This document shows, in pieces, positions 20,794 to 28,515 of a stretch of 28,622 bases of DNA; the stretch's first letter is position 1, and each line of letters starts with the position of its first letter. The notes below the pieces were generated by a model. It was given only the letters and a program-made list of their open reading frames with translations. It searched no databases and was not told the DNA's origin. Position numbers and translations under genes: made by a program. This DNA is from JBEKZQ01 sp049509675 (GTDB lineage Bacteria > Planctomycetota > Planctomycetia > Pirellulales > Thermoguttaceae): NCBI GenBank assembly GCA_049509675.1, contig JBEKZQ010000010.1:1-28622 (forward strand). The letters are read 5' to 3'.

Positions 20794-20934
20794 GTAGGGT
20801 GGCGTCGAGCAAACCGTTGTACTGGTGGGGCTTCGGTCGCTTGCCGCCGGTCTGATTCGTTAACCAGGTGCGGAGCGGAGTTTCGTCGCTTTGCGAGCCC
20901 CACCATAATGTTGCGCGACCTCGACCCACCCTGC
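20794..20934. repeat. Nested inverted repeat of the GGTGGG-TCGAGC type
   Basis: Outer arms GTAGGGTGGCGTCGAGC (from 20794) and CTCGACCCACCCTGC (ending 20934), inner arms TGGTGGGGCTTCG (near 20823) and GCGAGCCCCACCA (near 20893). A related hairpin, with the same words GCGAGCCCCACC and CTCGACCCACCCT, lies at 22165-22216. It starts four bases after the kinase stop, so it may also serve as a 3' structure. Confidence 0.7.
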
Positions 20935-20994
20935 AAAAGCTGAACTGCACCCTCCGACGTAGCCGGTCGTAGACTGTAGACTTGGTGGGAATCA

Positions 20995-21083
20995 GGCTTG
21001 CCAGTGTTTTGGGTGCCACTGGCTTGCCAGTGTTTTGGGTGCCACTGGCTTGCCAGTGTTTTGGGTGCCACTGGCTTTGCCAG
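20995..21083. repeat. 26-bp tandem repeat, three full units plus a partial one, each carrying a hairpin
   Basis: The unit GGCTTGCCAGTGTTTTGGGT-GCCACT repeats at 20995-21020, 21021-21046 and 21047-21072, with a slightly changed fourth start to about 21083. Each junction makes the perfect hairpin CACTGGC-TT-GCCAGTG. The same hairpin occurs singly at 11034-11049. Units are back to back with no spacers. Confidence 0.85.
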
Positions 21084-21343
21084 TGCTCTGCTATGCCGGT
21101 TCTTGCAGCATCGACCCGTCAGAAACACCTCGGGCGAGAAGTCCTCTTGCGCGCTCATGGACGCTTCCTGGCGGCAAGAGCCGTTCGCATTGGCCAAAAG
21201 TCAATTTTGAAAGTCTGACCCCGCCTCCGTTGGGCTTTTCAAGCGTTCCCCCCGAATATCCCGCTGCGGTCGAGACGACACCCATACAAACCAGAACTGT
21301 CGGCGGGTTACAGGAGCCAGGATGCCTGGACACTTCGCAGAGA

Positions 21344-21373
21344 AACGTCCTTGGCATTTCGGCCAGGGACGTT
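21344..21373. promoter_or_regulatory. Stem-loop upstream of the HD-domain gene
   Basis: AACGTCCTTGGC (21344-21355), 6-nt loop, GCCAGGGACGTT (21362-21373): 11 of 12 pairs. The words GGGACGTT recur at about 21381-21388. It ends about 95 bases before the start codon and lacks a T-run, so a leader structure or an operator is more likely than a terminator. Confidence 0.4.
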
Positions 21374-21468
21374 CCTGACGGGACGTTGTCGTGGTAAGAT
21401 TGTCGGTGGACAGGCTCGGCTGATCTTTGGATCGCCACTCGGACCAGATTCATTGACGGAGGACCATG

Positions 21469-22026
21469 ATGGCTTTGACCCGTGACCAAGCCCTCGAACA
21501 ACTTCACGCCTGGACGACCAACCCCTCGCTTCGAGGCCATGCCCGTTCCGTCGAAATCGTGATGCGGGCGGCGGCCTTGAAGTATGGCTGCGATCCCGAA
21601 ATGTGGGGAATCACCGGCCTGCTGCACGACGCCGACTACGACCAGTGGCCCGAGGTCCATCCCAAGCGGATCGTGGACTGGTTGCGAGAGCAGGGCGAAG
21701 AGGAAATCGCCTACGCCGTGGCCTTCCACCAAACCAAGTGGGGGCTGCCGCCGAAAACAATCATGGACAAGTCGCTGTTGGCCTGTGACGAACTGACGGG
21801 CTTTGTCATCGCCTGCTGTCTGGTGCGGCCCGAGGGAATCGCCACCCTTGAACCGAAAAGCGTGAAGAAGAAGCTGAAGGACAAGGCGTTCGCCGCCAAG
21901 GTGGATCGGGAGATCATCAGGAACAGCGTCGAATTGCTGGACGTGGACTTCGACCAGCACATCCAGTTCGTCATCGACGCCTTGAAACCGCATGCCGAGG
22001 AGTTGGGGATTAGCGGAAAGCACTAG
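21469..22026 (+). CDS. HD-domain protein (putative metal-dependent phosphohydrolase)
   Basis: 185 residues from ATG 21469. GGAGGA lies 5 nt upstream of it; ATG 21466 is only 2 nt away and less likely. The HD-domain signature is visible: His24 (GHARSVEIVMRA), His53-Asp54 in GLLHDADYDQW, and Asp108 in LLACDELTGFV. The C-terminal part is helical (PKSVKKKLKDKAFAAKVDRE). HD proteins of this short single-domain class hydrolyse phosphoesters or nucleotides with a divalent metal; the substrate cannot be told. It is predicted cytoplasmic and stands alone, with repeat-rich spacers on both sides. Related short HD proteins are often annotated as hydrolases only. Confidence 0.88.
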   Translation: MALTRDQALEQLHAWTTNPSLRGHARSVEIVMRAAALKYGCDPEMWGITGLLHDADYDQWPEVHPKRIVDWLREQGEEEIAYAVAFHQTKWGLPPKTIMDKSLLACDELTGFVIACCLVRPEGIATLEPKSVKKKLKDKAFAAKVDREIIRNSVELLDVDFDQHIQFVIDALKPHAEELGISGKH

Positions 22027-22346
22027 GGATTGAACATGAGCATCTACGCAACCCTCTGGAAACCAAGATCAAGCCTCCTTCGACTTGTCGCCCACCCAGA
22101 GCGGTAGCCCGTCAGCAGCAGTTCGCACATCGGGTCGACGGGCACCGATGCGCAGCGTTGGTCGGCGAGCCCCACCACTTGGCCAGAAAAATCGGTGGGG
22201 CTCGCTGCGCTCGACCCACCCTCGCCGCAAACCTAAGGCGCGCGAGGGCCGGTCCGTCTGGTGTTGCAGACCGGGACTCGCTACACTGGACGGCAGTTGC
22301 ATCGCGTTTGTCTTGCCCGGTTTGCCCGTAAACAGGAGAAGAACTC
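22027..22346. other. Spacer with a 12-bp perfect hairpin
   Basis: About 320 bases without a gene. GCGAGCCCCACC (22165-22176) and GGTGGGGCTCGC (22194-22205) pair perfectly around a 17-nt loop and are followed by TGCGCTCGACCCACCC. This is the same repeat type as 20794-20934. The ribosome site of the next gene (AGGAG, 22335-22339) closes the region. Confidence 0.65.
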
Positions 22347-23102
22347 ATGGCGGAATCCTCGTCCGGTTTGAGCCCAACGGCCACGGGGCCGACGCATCGC
22401 AAGCAGGAACCTCCCGAGAGCGTGCTGCTGGTCGAGTATCCGAAGATCGTCTTTCTGTATCCGGTCTTCCTGGTGTCGATCGCCGCGGCGGTGTTCATGA
22501 GTTTTCACCGGCCTCCTTTGCACCCGCTGGATGATACCAACATCGCTGCGGCCGTGGTGGCGACGTTGTTCCTGGCCACGCTGGCGGTCAACCTGGTGAT
22601 TCTGGCCTTCGACTTTCCCCGCACCACGTCGTTGACCTTGTTCTTCTTCCTGGCCGCCGTGGTGCTGGCGTTCGTCCTGTTGTGTACGCTCAGGCCCAAC
22701 GTTCTGCCGTGGCTGACCGGCGTGGTGCAAAGATTCCGGCCCTTGGCCAGCGCCACCTTCTATTGGGCCTTCGCCGCGATCATGGCGGCACTGTACGTGG
22801 CAATGTTCGTCGTCGTGCGTTTCGACTATTGGGAAGTCCGCCCCAACGAGTTGCTGCATCATCATGGCTTCCTCAGCAACCTGGAGCGCTTGAGCGCCCC
22901 GAACCTGCGGATCGACAAGCAAATCAACGACGTCTTCGAGTACATGCTGTTGCGTTCCGGGCGGTTGATCCTGGAGGCGACCACCGAGCGGCGGGTGATC
23001 GTGCTGGACAACGTGCCGTTCATCGAGCGCAAGGAAAAGGCCATCACCAGCATGCTCGGCGCGCTGCAGGTCGAGGTCCGCGGCAGCAGTTCCAACCAGT
23101 AA
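22347..23102 (+). CDS. Membrane protein with C-terminal cytoplasmic domain, possibly bacterial PH-like
   Basis: 251 residues from ATG 22347, with AGGAG about 8 nt upstream. Four membrane helices are visible at about 33-53 (VFLYPVFLVSIAAAVFMSF), 65-87, 93-112 and 137-158 (FYWAFAAIMAALYVAMFVVV). The last 90 residues are soluble: RFDYWEVRPNELLHHHGFLS, then RLSAPNLRIDKQINDVFEYMLLRSGRLILE (in two parts) and ending RKEKAITSMLGALQVEV. The tail, with its W-E-V...N-E-L-L-H-H opening and a beta-rich pattern, resembles bacterial PH-like (YdbS/DUF304-type) domains, but this is weak. The spermidine-synthase-like gene follows after 8 bp, so the two are probably co-transcribed. Function unknown. Confidence 0.78.
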   Translation: MAESSSGLSPTATGPTHRKQEPPESVLLVEYPKIVFLYPVFLVSIAAAVFMSFHRPPLHPLDDTNIAAAVVATLFLATLAVNLVILAFDFPRTTSLTLFFFLAAVVLAFVLLCTLRPNVLPWLTGVVQRFRPLASATFYWAFAAIMAALYVAMFVVVRFDYWEVRPNELLHHHGFLSNLERLSAPNLRIDKQINDVFEYMLLRSGRLILEATTERRVIVLDNVPFIERKEKAITSMLGALQVEVRGSSSNQ

Positions 23103-23110
23103 TCCCGGCG

Positions 23111-23989
23111 ATGATCTTGCGGAGTACGGCAATCCCCTTGCTGATTTGCGGGCTGCTCTGGCCGGCGCCGGGGCAGGCGGCGGCCGCCGCCCGCCCGCCG
23201 CGCATCTCGGGCGTTCTGGAAGCCGACGTGCAATCCGAGTTCTCCCACATTCGCGTGCGCCGGCAGGGCAGCCTGCGCATGCTCTGTTTCGTGCGCGACG
23301 GCGGCGAAGAGGTCGTCGAGACCATGCTGAACTTGAAGAGACCCTACGAACCGCTCATCGCCTACTCGCGCTGGATGTTCGCCAGTTACCTGTTCGTCCC
23401 CGTCGGGCATCGGGTGCTGATTGTCGGCCTGGGCGGCGGGGCCATGGTCCATTTCCTGCGGCACTACGATGCGGAGGCGATCGTCGACGCCGTGGAGATC
23501 GATCCGGCGGTGGTCAAGATCGCGGATCGTTGGTTCGACGTGCGGCGGGGCGAAAACGTCCGCATTTTCACCGAAGACGGCCTGGCCTATCTGCGCCGCA
23601 CGGAAGACCGCTACGACGTGATCTACATGGACGCCTTCCTCAAGCCGTCCCGCGAGACCGACAGCACCGGCCTGCCGCTGCGGCTGAAAACCGTGCAGTT
23701 CTACCAGGACGTGCAGACGAAGCTGACGCCCGGCGGCGTGGTGGTCTTCAACCTGAACCAGCACGCGTCGCTGGCCGCCGACATCCAGGCGCTCCGCAGC
23801 GCTTTTGCCCAGGTCTACGTCTTCCGCACGCCGGAGCCCAACGTGGTCGTCGTCGGCTCGGGCGCGAAGCCGCGCGAACCGCTTTCCCGGCTGCAAGCCC
23901 AGGCCAAGACGGCCGACCACCGACTGAAAGCCTCATTCTCATTCCAGGAACTGCTCAAGAGCCTTGCCCGCGATGAACCCGGCGGGTAA
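23111..23989 (+). CDS. Exported spermidine-synthase-like (Rossmann-fold) protein
   Basis: 292 residues from ATG 23111, 8 bp after the previous stop. The N-terminus ILRSTAIPLLICGLLWPAPG with AQAAAA after it is a signal peptide, so the mature protein should be outside the cytoplasm. The rest is the aminopropyltransferase/methyltransferase fold: VLIVGLGGGAMVHFLRHY (motif I, GLGGG 106-110), AVEIDPAVVKIA with Glu129, TEDGLAYL, and YDVIYMDAF with Asp174, then LTPGGVVVFNLN. The family normally transfers aminopropyl from decarboxylated SAM to putrescine in the cytoplasm. The stretch after Asp174 differs from true spermidine synthases, so activity on polyamines is doubtful. It may be a repurposed binding or transfer domain. 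The membrane-protein partner upstream could anchor it (inference). Confidence 0.8.
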   Translation: MILRSTAIPLLICGLLWPAPGQAAAAARPPRISGVLEADVQSEFSHIRVRRQGSLRMLCFVRDGGEEVVETMLNLKRPYEPLIAYSRWMFASYLFVPVGHRVLIVGLGGGAMVHFLRHYDAEAIVDAVEIDPAVVKIADRWFDVRRGENVRIFTEDGLAYLRRTEDRYDVIYMDAFLKPSRETDSTGLPLRLKTVQFYQDVQTKLTPGGVVVFNLNQHASLAADIQALRSAFAQVYVFRTPEPNVVVVGSGAKPREPLSRLQAQAKTADHRLKASFSFQELLKSLARDEPGG

Positions 23990-24021
23990 GTTGTCGGTTA
24001 ACCTTTAAGGAGAAAGCCGCC

Positions 24022-25029
24022 ATGTTCGTGCTGGAAAGCTACGCCGTTGCCGTCCTCTTCTGCGTCATCACCATGCTCTGCTGGGGTTCCTGGGCCAATA
24101 CCCAGAAGCTGGCCGGAAAGCGCTGGCGTTTCGAGCTGTTCTACTGGGATTACGTTCTCGGAGTGCTGCTGATGGCCCTGGTCCTGGCGTTTACCCTGGG
24201 CAGCCACGGCTCGGTGGGGCGGGGATTCCTGGAAGACCTGCGGCAGGCCCAGGGCGAGAACATTCTTTCGGCCCTGCTGGGGGGCGTGGTCTTTAACGCC
24301 GCCAACATCCTGCTGGTGGCCGCCATCGCCATCTCCGGCATGGCCGTCGCCTTTCCCGTGGGCATCGGCCTGGCGCTGGTGCTGGGCGTGCTGATCAACT
24401 ACGTGGGCAGCGATCATCCCGGCAACCCGACCCTGCTGTTCCTGGGAGTCGGCCTGGTCATGGGGGCGATCATTCTCGACGCGCTGGCCTACCGGAAACT
24501 GCCCGGTCAGGGCCAAGGCGGCGGGGCCAAGGGGCTGGTCCTCTCGGTCCTCTGCGGTGTGCTGATGTCGTTGTTCTATTTCCTCGTCGCACGTTCGATC
24601 GGCAAATTGGAAGCCGGCACGCTCCAGGCCGGCAAACTGACGGCCTTCTCGGCCAACGTCATCTTTGCCGTGGGCATCCTCCTGAGCAATTTCGTCTTCA
24701 ACACGGCGATCATGCTGCGACCGTTCGTGGGCACGCCCCTATCGCTTGTCGAGTATTTTAGAGGCCGGTCCTCCGATCATCTCTGGGGCGTGGTGGGTGG
24801 CTGCATCTGGGGCGTCGGCATGGGGCTGAACATCGTTGCCGCAAACGTCGCTTCGCCCGCCGTGGCCTACGGTCTGGGGCAGGGCGCCACGTTGGTGGCC
24901 GCCATCTGGGGCGTCTTTGTGTGGCGCGAGTTCCGCACCGCGCCGCCCGGCACGAACCGGCTCCTGGCGCTGATGTTCCTTCTTTACGTGCTCGGCCTGG
25001 GGCTGGTGATCGCGGCCCGATTGAACTGA
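24022..25029 (+). CDS. GRP/DMT-family sugar permease (RhaT/RbsU-like)
   Basis: 335 residues from ATG 24022, with TAAGGAG 9 nt upstream. About ten hydrophobic helices fill the protein, beginning SYAVAVLFCVITMLCWGSWA; the motif MCWGSWANTQK is typical of the glucose/rhamnose/ribose porter (GRP) branch of the drug/metabolite transporter superfamily. Later helices include NILLVAAIAISGMAVAFPVG and GLGQGATLVAAIWGVFVWRE, which match the second half of such porters. Ribokinase follows after 43 bp, so a sugar such as ribose is the likely cargo, imported with protons. It could instead carry a nucleoside or ureide. The gap before ribokinase is filled by a heptamer repeat. Confidence 0.88.
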   Translation: MFVLESYAVAVLFCVITMLCWGSWANTQKLAGKRWRFELFYWDYVLGVLLMALVLAFTLGSHGSVGRGFLEDLRQAQGENILSALLGGVVFNAANILLVAAIAISGMAVAFPVGIGLALVLGVLINYVGSDHPGNPTLLFLGVGLVMGAIILDALAYRKLPGQGQGGGAKGLVLSVLCGVLMSLFYFLVARSIGKLEAGTLQAGKLTAFSANVIFAVGILLSNFVFNTAIMLRPFVGTPLSLVEYFRGRSSDHLWGVVGGCIWGVGMGLNIVAANVASPAVAYGLGQGATLVAAIWGVFVWREFRTAPPGTNRLLALMFLLYVLGLGLVIAARLN

Positions 25030-25039
25030 CGACGACTTC

Positions 25040-25067
25040 TAACTCCTAACTCCCAACTCCTAACTCC
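25040..25067. repeat. Heptamer array before ribokinase
   Basis: Four 7-nt units TAACTCC, TAACTCC, CAACTCC, TAACTCC, followed by TTCCT and the ribokinase ATG. It occupies most of the 43-bp gap between the permease and ribokinase genes and the place where a Shine-Dalgarno would be expected; none is present. Confidence 0.85.
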
Positions 25068-25072
25068 TTCCT

Positions 25073-26002
25073 ATGAAAAAGCCTCGCATTGTGGTGGTCG
25101 GCAGCGTAAATGCCGACATGGTGATCAAGAGCCGGCGCATCCCGGCGCCCGGCGAAACCGTGACCGGCGGCGAGTTCGTCATGGCGGCCGGCGGCAAAGG
25201 CGCCAACCAGGCCGTGGCCGCCGCCCGCTTGGGCGCCGAAGTCACCCTCGTGGCCAAGGTGGGCCAGGACGCCCTGGGCGACGCGGCCATCGAAGGCTAC
25301 CGCAAGGAAGGCATCCGCACCGACTGCATCTTCCGCGATCCCCAGCAGCCGACCGGCGTGGCCCTGATCATGGTCGACCAACAGGGCGAGAACCTCATTT
25401 CCGTGGCCTCCGGCGCGAACCATTGCCTGTCGCCGGCCGAGGTCGATCGGGCCCGGGAGTTTTTGCGCGCGGCCGACATGTTGCTGGTGCAGTTGGAGAT
25501 CCCCATGGAGACGGTGTGCCATGCGGCGGCGCTGGCCGCCGAGGCGGGCGTGCCGGTCATGCTCAACCCGGCCCCGGCCGCTCCTCTGGACGACCGCTTG
25601 CTGCGGCTGGTGACGTGGTTGACGCCCAACGAGTCGGAGACGCAGCGGCTGACCGGCCTGGCCGTCGCCGATGAGGCCTCGGCCGCTTTGGCGGCGGCCC
25701 GGCTGCTGGCCGGCGGCGTGCGGCAGGTGGTGGTCACGCTGGGGGCCCGGGGGGCACTGCTCTGTCACGCGGGCGGAGCGACCATGATCCCCGGTTATCG
25801 CGTCGAGGCCGTTGACAGCACGGCGGCCGGCGACGCCTTCAACGGCGCGTTGGCCTGCGCCCTGGCACGCGGCCAAAGCGGCGAAGAGGCGGTGCGGCAG
25901 GCGCACCTGGCGGCGGCCTTTTCGGTGACGCGGCTGGGGGCCCAGCCCTCGCTGCCCACCGCCGAGCAGTTGCAACAGTTTCAGTCGAGAGTCGAGGGTT
26001 GA
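25073..26002 (+). CDS. rbsK: Ribokinase (PfkB family)
   Basis: 309 residues from ATG 25073. Phosphorylates ribose with ATP to ribose 5-phosphate. PfkB landmarks are complete: GSVNADMV (10-17) with Asn13 and Asp15 for sugar contacts, GGKGANQAV (40-48), TPNESE, and DSTAAGDAFNGAL (248-260) with catalytic Asp254. The N-A-D and G-G-K-G-A-N-Q signatures point to ribokinase rather than fructo- or adenosine kinase. It follows a sugar permease and precedes an MFS transporter on the same strand, so it is part of a sugar-uptake group. Its upstream bases hold a heptamer array instead of a ribosome site. The last codons (QSRVEG) and the stop lie inside another heptamer array, so the repeat supplies the C-terminus. 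Confidence 0.95.
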   Translation: MKKPRIVVVGSVNADMVIKSRRIPAPGETVTGGEFVMAAGGKGANQAVAAARLGAEVTLVAKVGQDALGDAAIEGYRKEGIRTDCIFRDPQQPTGVALIMVDQQGENLISVASGANHCLSPAEVDRAREFLRAADMLLVQLEIPMETVCHAAALAAEAGVPVMLNPAPAAPLDDRLLRLVTWLTPNESETQRLTGLAVADEASAALAAARLLAGGVRQVVVTLGARGALLCHAGGATMIPGYRVEAVDSTAAGDAFNGALACALARGQSGEEAVRQAHLAAAFSVTRLGAQPSLPTAEQLQQFQSRVEG

Positions 26003-26024
26003 GAGGCGAGAGGTGAGTAGGGAC
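25983..26024. repeat. Heptamer array across the ribokinase stop codon
   Basis: Six 7-nt units: AGTCGAG, AGTCGAG, GGTTGAG, AGGCGAG, AGGTGAG, TAGGGAC. The TGA stop of ribokinase (26000-26002) lies in the third unit. The unit AGTCGAG also opens the array after the HEAT/TPR gene, in the same sense orientation. Confidence 0.85.
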
Positions 26025-26056
26025 AGAGCACCTCCGCCCGAATCACGAGAGTCCTA

Positions 26057-27487
26057 ATGGATCCTTCCCGTCCCACGCGCGTTCGCTATCGCGTCCTGGG
26101 GTTCTCCTGCGCGCTGGCGATGATCACCTACCTGGACCGGGCCTGCCTGGCCTCGGCCGCGGATTCGGTCGTCGCCGACCTGGGGTTGGGGAGTGTGGCC
26201 GACTTGAACAGCGCCTTCGCGGCCTTCGCCTTGGCCTATGCGCTGTTCGACGTGCCCAACGGCTGGCTGGGCGACGTCTTCGGGCCGCGAAGCGTGCTCG
26301 TGCGCATCGTTTTGTGGTGGTCGGCCTTCGCCGCACTGACCGGCCTGGTCGGCATGAAGGTCGGCGGCTTCGTGCTGGGCGGCGTCGGTACGCTCACGCT
26401 GGTGCAGTTCCTCTTCGGCATGGGCGAGGCCGGCGCATTTCCCAACATCACCCGGGCTTTGCACAACTGGTTCCCCTTTCAAGAGCGCGGCTTCACGCAG
26501 GGAGCCGTGTGGATGTGCGGCCGGCTCATGGGCGGACTGACGCCGCTGGTCTGGACGCTGCTGGTGGCCGGCGTCGTCCTGCCGCAGTGCGACTTTCTCG
26601 GCGGCTTGTCCGGCGTGGAGTTGCGGATGACCTGGCGGGCCGTGTTCTGGGCGTTCGGCCTGGTGGGGGTAGCGTGGGTCGTCCTGTTCGCCCTGTTCTT
26701 CCGCAATCGGCCGGAAGAATGCCCGAAAGTCAACGCCGCCGAGTTGGCCTGGATCGGCGGCGGGGCGGCGCGGGTCCGGCCCCAGCGCGGCCCCGTGCCC
26801 TGGCGCCGCATCGTCACCAATCGCAATCTCTGGTTCCTGGGCGCCATGTACGCCTGCCAGTCGTACGGCTGGTGGTTCTACATCACCTATCTGCCCCGTT
26901 TCTTCGGCGAGCACTACGCCGTCTCGCCCAGCAGTTTGTTGGGCGCGGTGTATAAGGGCGGGCCGTTGTGGATGGGGGCGCTGGGCTGCCTGCTGGGCGG
27001 CTTTTTGACCGACTGGTACATCCGCCGCACGGGCAACCGCCGCTGGGGCCGGCGGCTGTTCGGGGCCACTGGGCACGCCCTGACCGCCGTCTGCTTCCTG
27101 GCCTGCGTCTGGGCTCCCAGCGCGTTCTGGTTCTTCGTGTTGATCTCGCTGGCCGGCTTCTCGACCGATCTGACGATGGCCTCCTCCTGGGCTAGTTGCC
27201 AGGACATCGGCAATCGCTACGCGGCCATCGTGGCCGGCTTCATGAACATGATCGGCAACCTGGGCGGCGCGCTGGCCAACTGGTGTTTCGGCTGGGTCCT
27301 GAAACTATCGATCGCCGCCGCTGCGGCCCGATTCGGCGTCGCCGCCTCGGCCCTGCCGCAGGCCGACCATGCGGCCGCTTCCTTGCACGGCTACCACGTC
27401 AATTTCTGCATCTCGGCCGCCGTGTACGTGGTCGGCGTGCTCTGTTGGCTGCAGATCGATTCGACCAAGCCCATTGCCGAGGAATGA
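26057..27487 (+). CDS. MFS transporter, anion:cation symporter (ACS) type
   Basis: 476 residues from ATG 26057; only a weak GAGAG lies upstream. About twelve helices. The first begins YRVLGFSCALAMITYLDRAC, and the loop after helix 2 has the MFS signature DVPNGWLGDVFGPRSVL (A-L-F-D-V-P-N-G-W-L-G-D), as in sugar-acid and phthalate porters of the ACS family. A conserved GMGEAGAFPNITRAL stretch in helix 4 is also typical. Helices 7-12 follow a hydrophilic loop with RNRPEECPKVNAAEL. The probable substrate is a hexuronate, glucarate or another organic anion taken up with H+ or Na+; nothing nearby fixes it. It may be co-transcribed with ribokinase, 54 bp upstream, across a heptamer array. It is convergent with the aldo/keto reductase, 34 bp away. 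Confidence 0.92.
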   Translation: MDPSRPTRVRYRVLGFSCALAMITYLDRACLASAADSVVADLGLGSVADLNSAFAAFALAYALFDVPNGWLGDVFGPRSVLVRIVLWWSAFAALTGLVGMKVGGFVLGGVGTLTLVQFLFGMGEAGAFPNITRALHNWFPFQERGFTQGAVWMCGRLMGGLTPLVWTLLVAGVVLPQCDFLGGLSGVELRMTWRAVFWAFGLVGVAWVVLFALFFRNRPEECPKVNAAELAWIGGGAARVRPQRGPVPWRRIVTNRNLWFLGAMYACQSYGWWFYITYLPRFFGEHYAVSPSSLLGAVYKGGPLWMGALGCLLGGFLTDWYIRRTGNRRWGRRLFGATGHALTAVCFLACVWAPSAFWFFVLISLAGFSTDLTMASSWASCQDIGNRYAAIVAGFMNMIGNLGGALANWCFGWVLKLSIAAAAARFGVAASALPQADHAAASLHGYHVNFCISAAVYVVGVLCWLQIDSTKPIAEE

Positions 27488-27521
27488 AGGCCGAGCAAGC
27501 GGATTTCTCTGACCGCTTCCG

Positions 27522-28511
27522 TCATCCTTGATCGGTGACCGCCGCTCGGATCTCCGCCAGTTCCGCCGCATCGAGCGCTACTGCGCCGGCCTGCGCGTTC
27601 TCGCGGGCCTGCTCCGGATCGCGGGCCCCGCACAACACGCAGGTGATCCCCGGCTGTGAGAATGTCGCGGCGATGATCAACTGCCCAATGCTGCACCGGT
27701 GCCGTTGGGCCATCGGCTGCAACTGCCCAAGCAGGGCGTTGATCCGCTCGATGTTCTTCGGACCGAAACGCCGATTGCCGCGACGCAGATCGCCCGGGGG
27801 GAAAACGCGATCCGCGCGCATCTTGCCGGTCAACAAACCGTTGGCCAGCGGCGAATAGGCCAGCATGGCAATGTTGTTCTGGCGGCAGAAGTCCAGCACG
27901 CCGTTGGTCTCGATGTCGCGGTCCAAGAGACTGTACTTTTCCTGGTCCGCATCGATGGGACCGTAAGAGCGCAGATGTTCGAGACTCGCGTTGGAAACGC
28001 CGATCGCGCGGATCTTTCCCTCCTGCTTCAGTTCGAGCAAGGCAGCGATCGTGTCGGCGATGGGCGTGGTCGGGTCCTGCCAATGCGTCTGGTAGAGGTC
28101 GACGTGGTCGGTCTCCAGGCGGGCCAAGCTGCGCTGGAGTTCCTCGCGAATCGATTGCGGCCGCAGGTTGCGGTAGATCTTCTTCTGCGAGGGTCGCGGG
28201 GTAGCGCCCTTTTCGTCGGCGTGAAAAAAGAACTCGCCTTCCTCGCGGTCCCAGATCAGGCCGCACTTGGTGGCCAGCACGACCTGCTCGCGGCGGCCGC
28301 GGAGGGCCCGGCCCACGATCTCCTCCGAGCGGCCGTAGCCGTACACGGCGGCCGTGTCGATGAGGTTGATGCCCTGGTCGAGGGCCTCGTGGATGGCGCG
28401 GATCGATTGCTCTTCATCCGTGCCCCCCCACATCCAGCCGCCGATAGCCCAGGCGCCCAAGCCGATGACCGAGACGTCGATGTTCGAGGAGCCGAGTTTG
28501 CGATAGAGCAT
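27522..28511 (-). CDS. Aldo/keto reductase
   Basis: 329 residues from ATG 28511. NAD(P)H-dependent oxidoreductase of the AKR superfamily, cytoplasmic, acting on aldehydes or sugars. The catalytic tetrad is complete: Asp52 and Tyr57 in IDTAAVYGYGRSE, Lys82 in LATKCG, and His143 in YQTHWQD. NAD(P)-binding motifs follow (GVSNASLEH, LAYSPLANGLLTGK, and near the C-terminus a segment with GARDPEQARENA). The form is that of YghZ/general-stress-type bacterial AKRs. The physiological substrate cannot be named. The bases directly upstream of the ATG are CTAATCCCTTCC, the edge of a long heptamer array, with no Shine-Dalgarno. It is convergent with the MFS transporter. Confidence 0.93.
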   Translation of the reverse strand: MLYRKLGSSNIDVSVIGLGAWAIGGWMWGGTDEEQSIRAIHEALDQGINLIDTAAVYGYGRSEEIVGRALRGRREQVVLATKCGLIWDREEGEFFFHADEKGATPRPSQKKIYRNLRPQSIREELQRSLARLETDHVDLYQTHWQDPTTPIADTIAALLELKQEGKIRAIGVSNASLEHLRSYGPIDADQEKYSLLDRDIETNGVLDFCRQNNIAMLAYSPLANGLLTGKMRADRVFPPGDLRRGNRRFGPKNIERINALLGQLQPMAQRHRCSIGQLIIAATFSQPGITCVLCGARDPEQARENAQAGAVALDAAELAEIRAAVTDQG

Positions 28512-28515
28512 GGAA

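Larger units (their letters stand above)
20935..21465. other. Spacer between kinase 2 and the HD gene
   Basis: Apart from the tandem array and a hairpin at 21344-21373, this stretch has a fragment CCGACGTAGCCGGTC near 20953-20967 that resembles the family B element end. No gene is supported. The HD-gene promoter probably lies within 21375-21455; no clear consensus boxes. Confidence 0.5.

Noticed and set aside
20995..21083. Possible CRISPR array
   Set aside because: Units are 26 bp back to back, with no unique spacers and no cas genes nearby.
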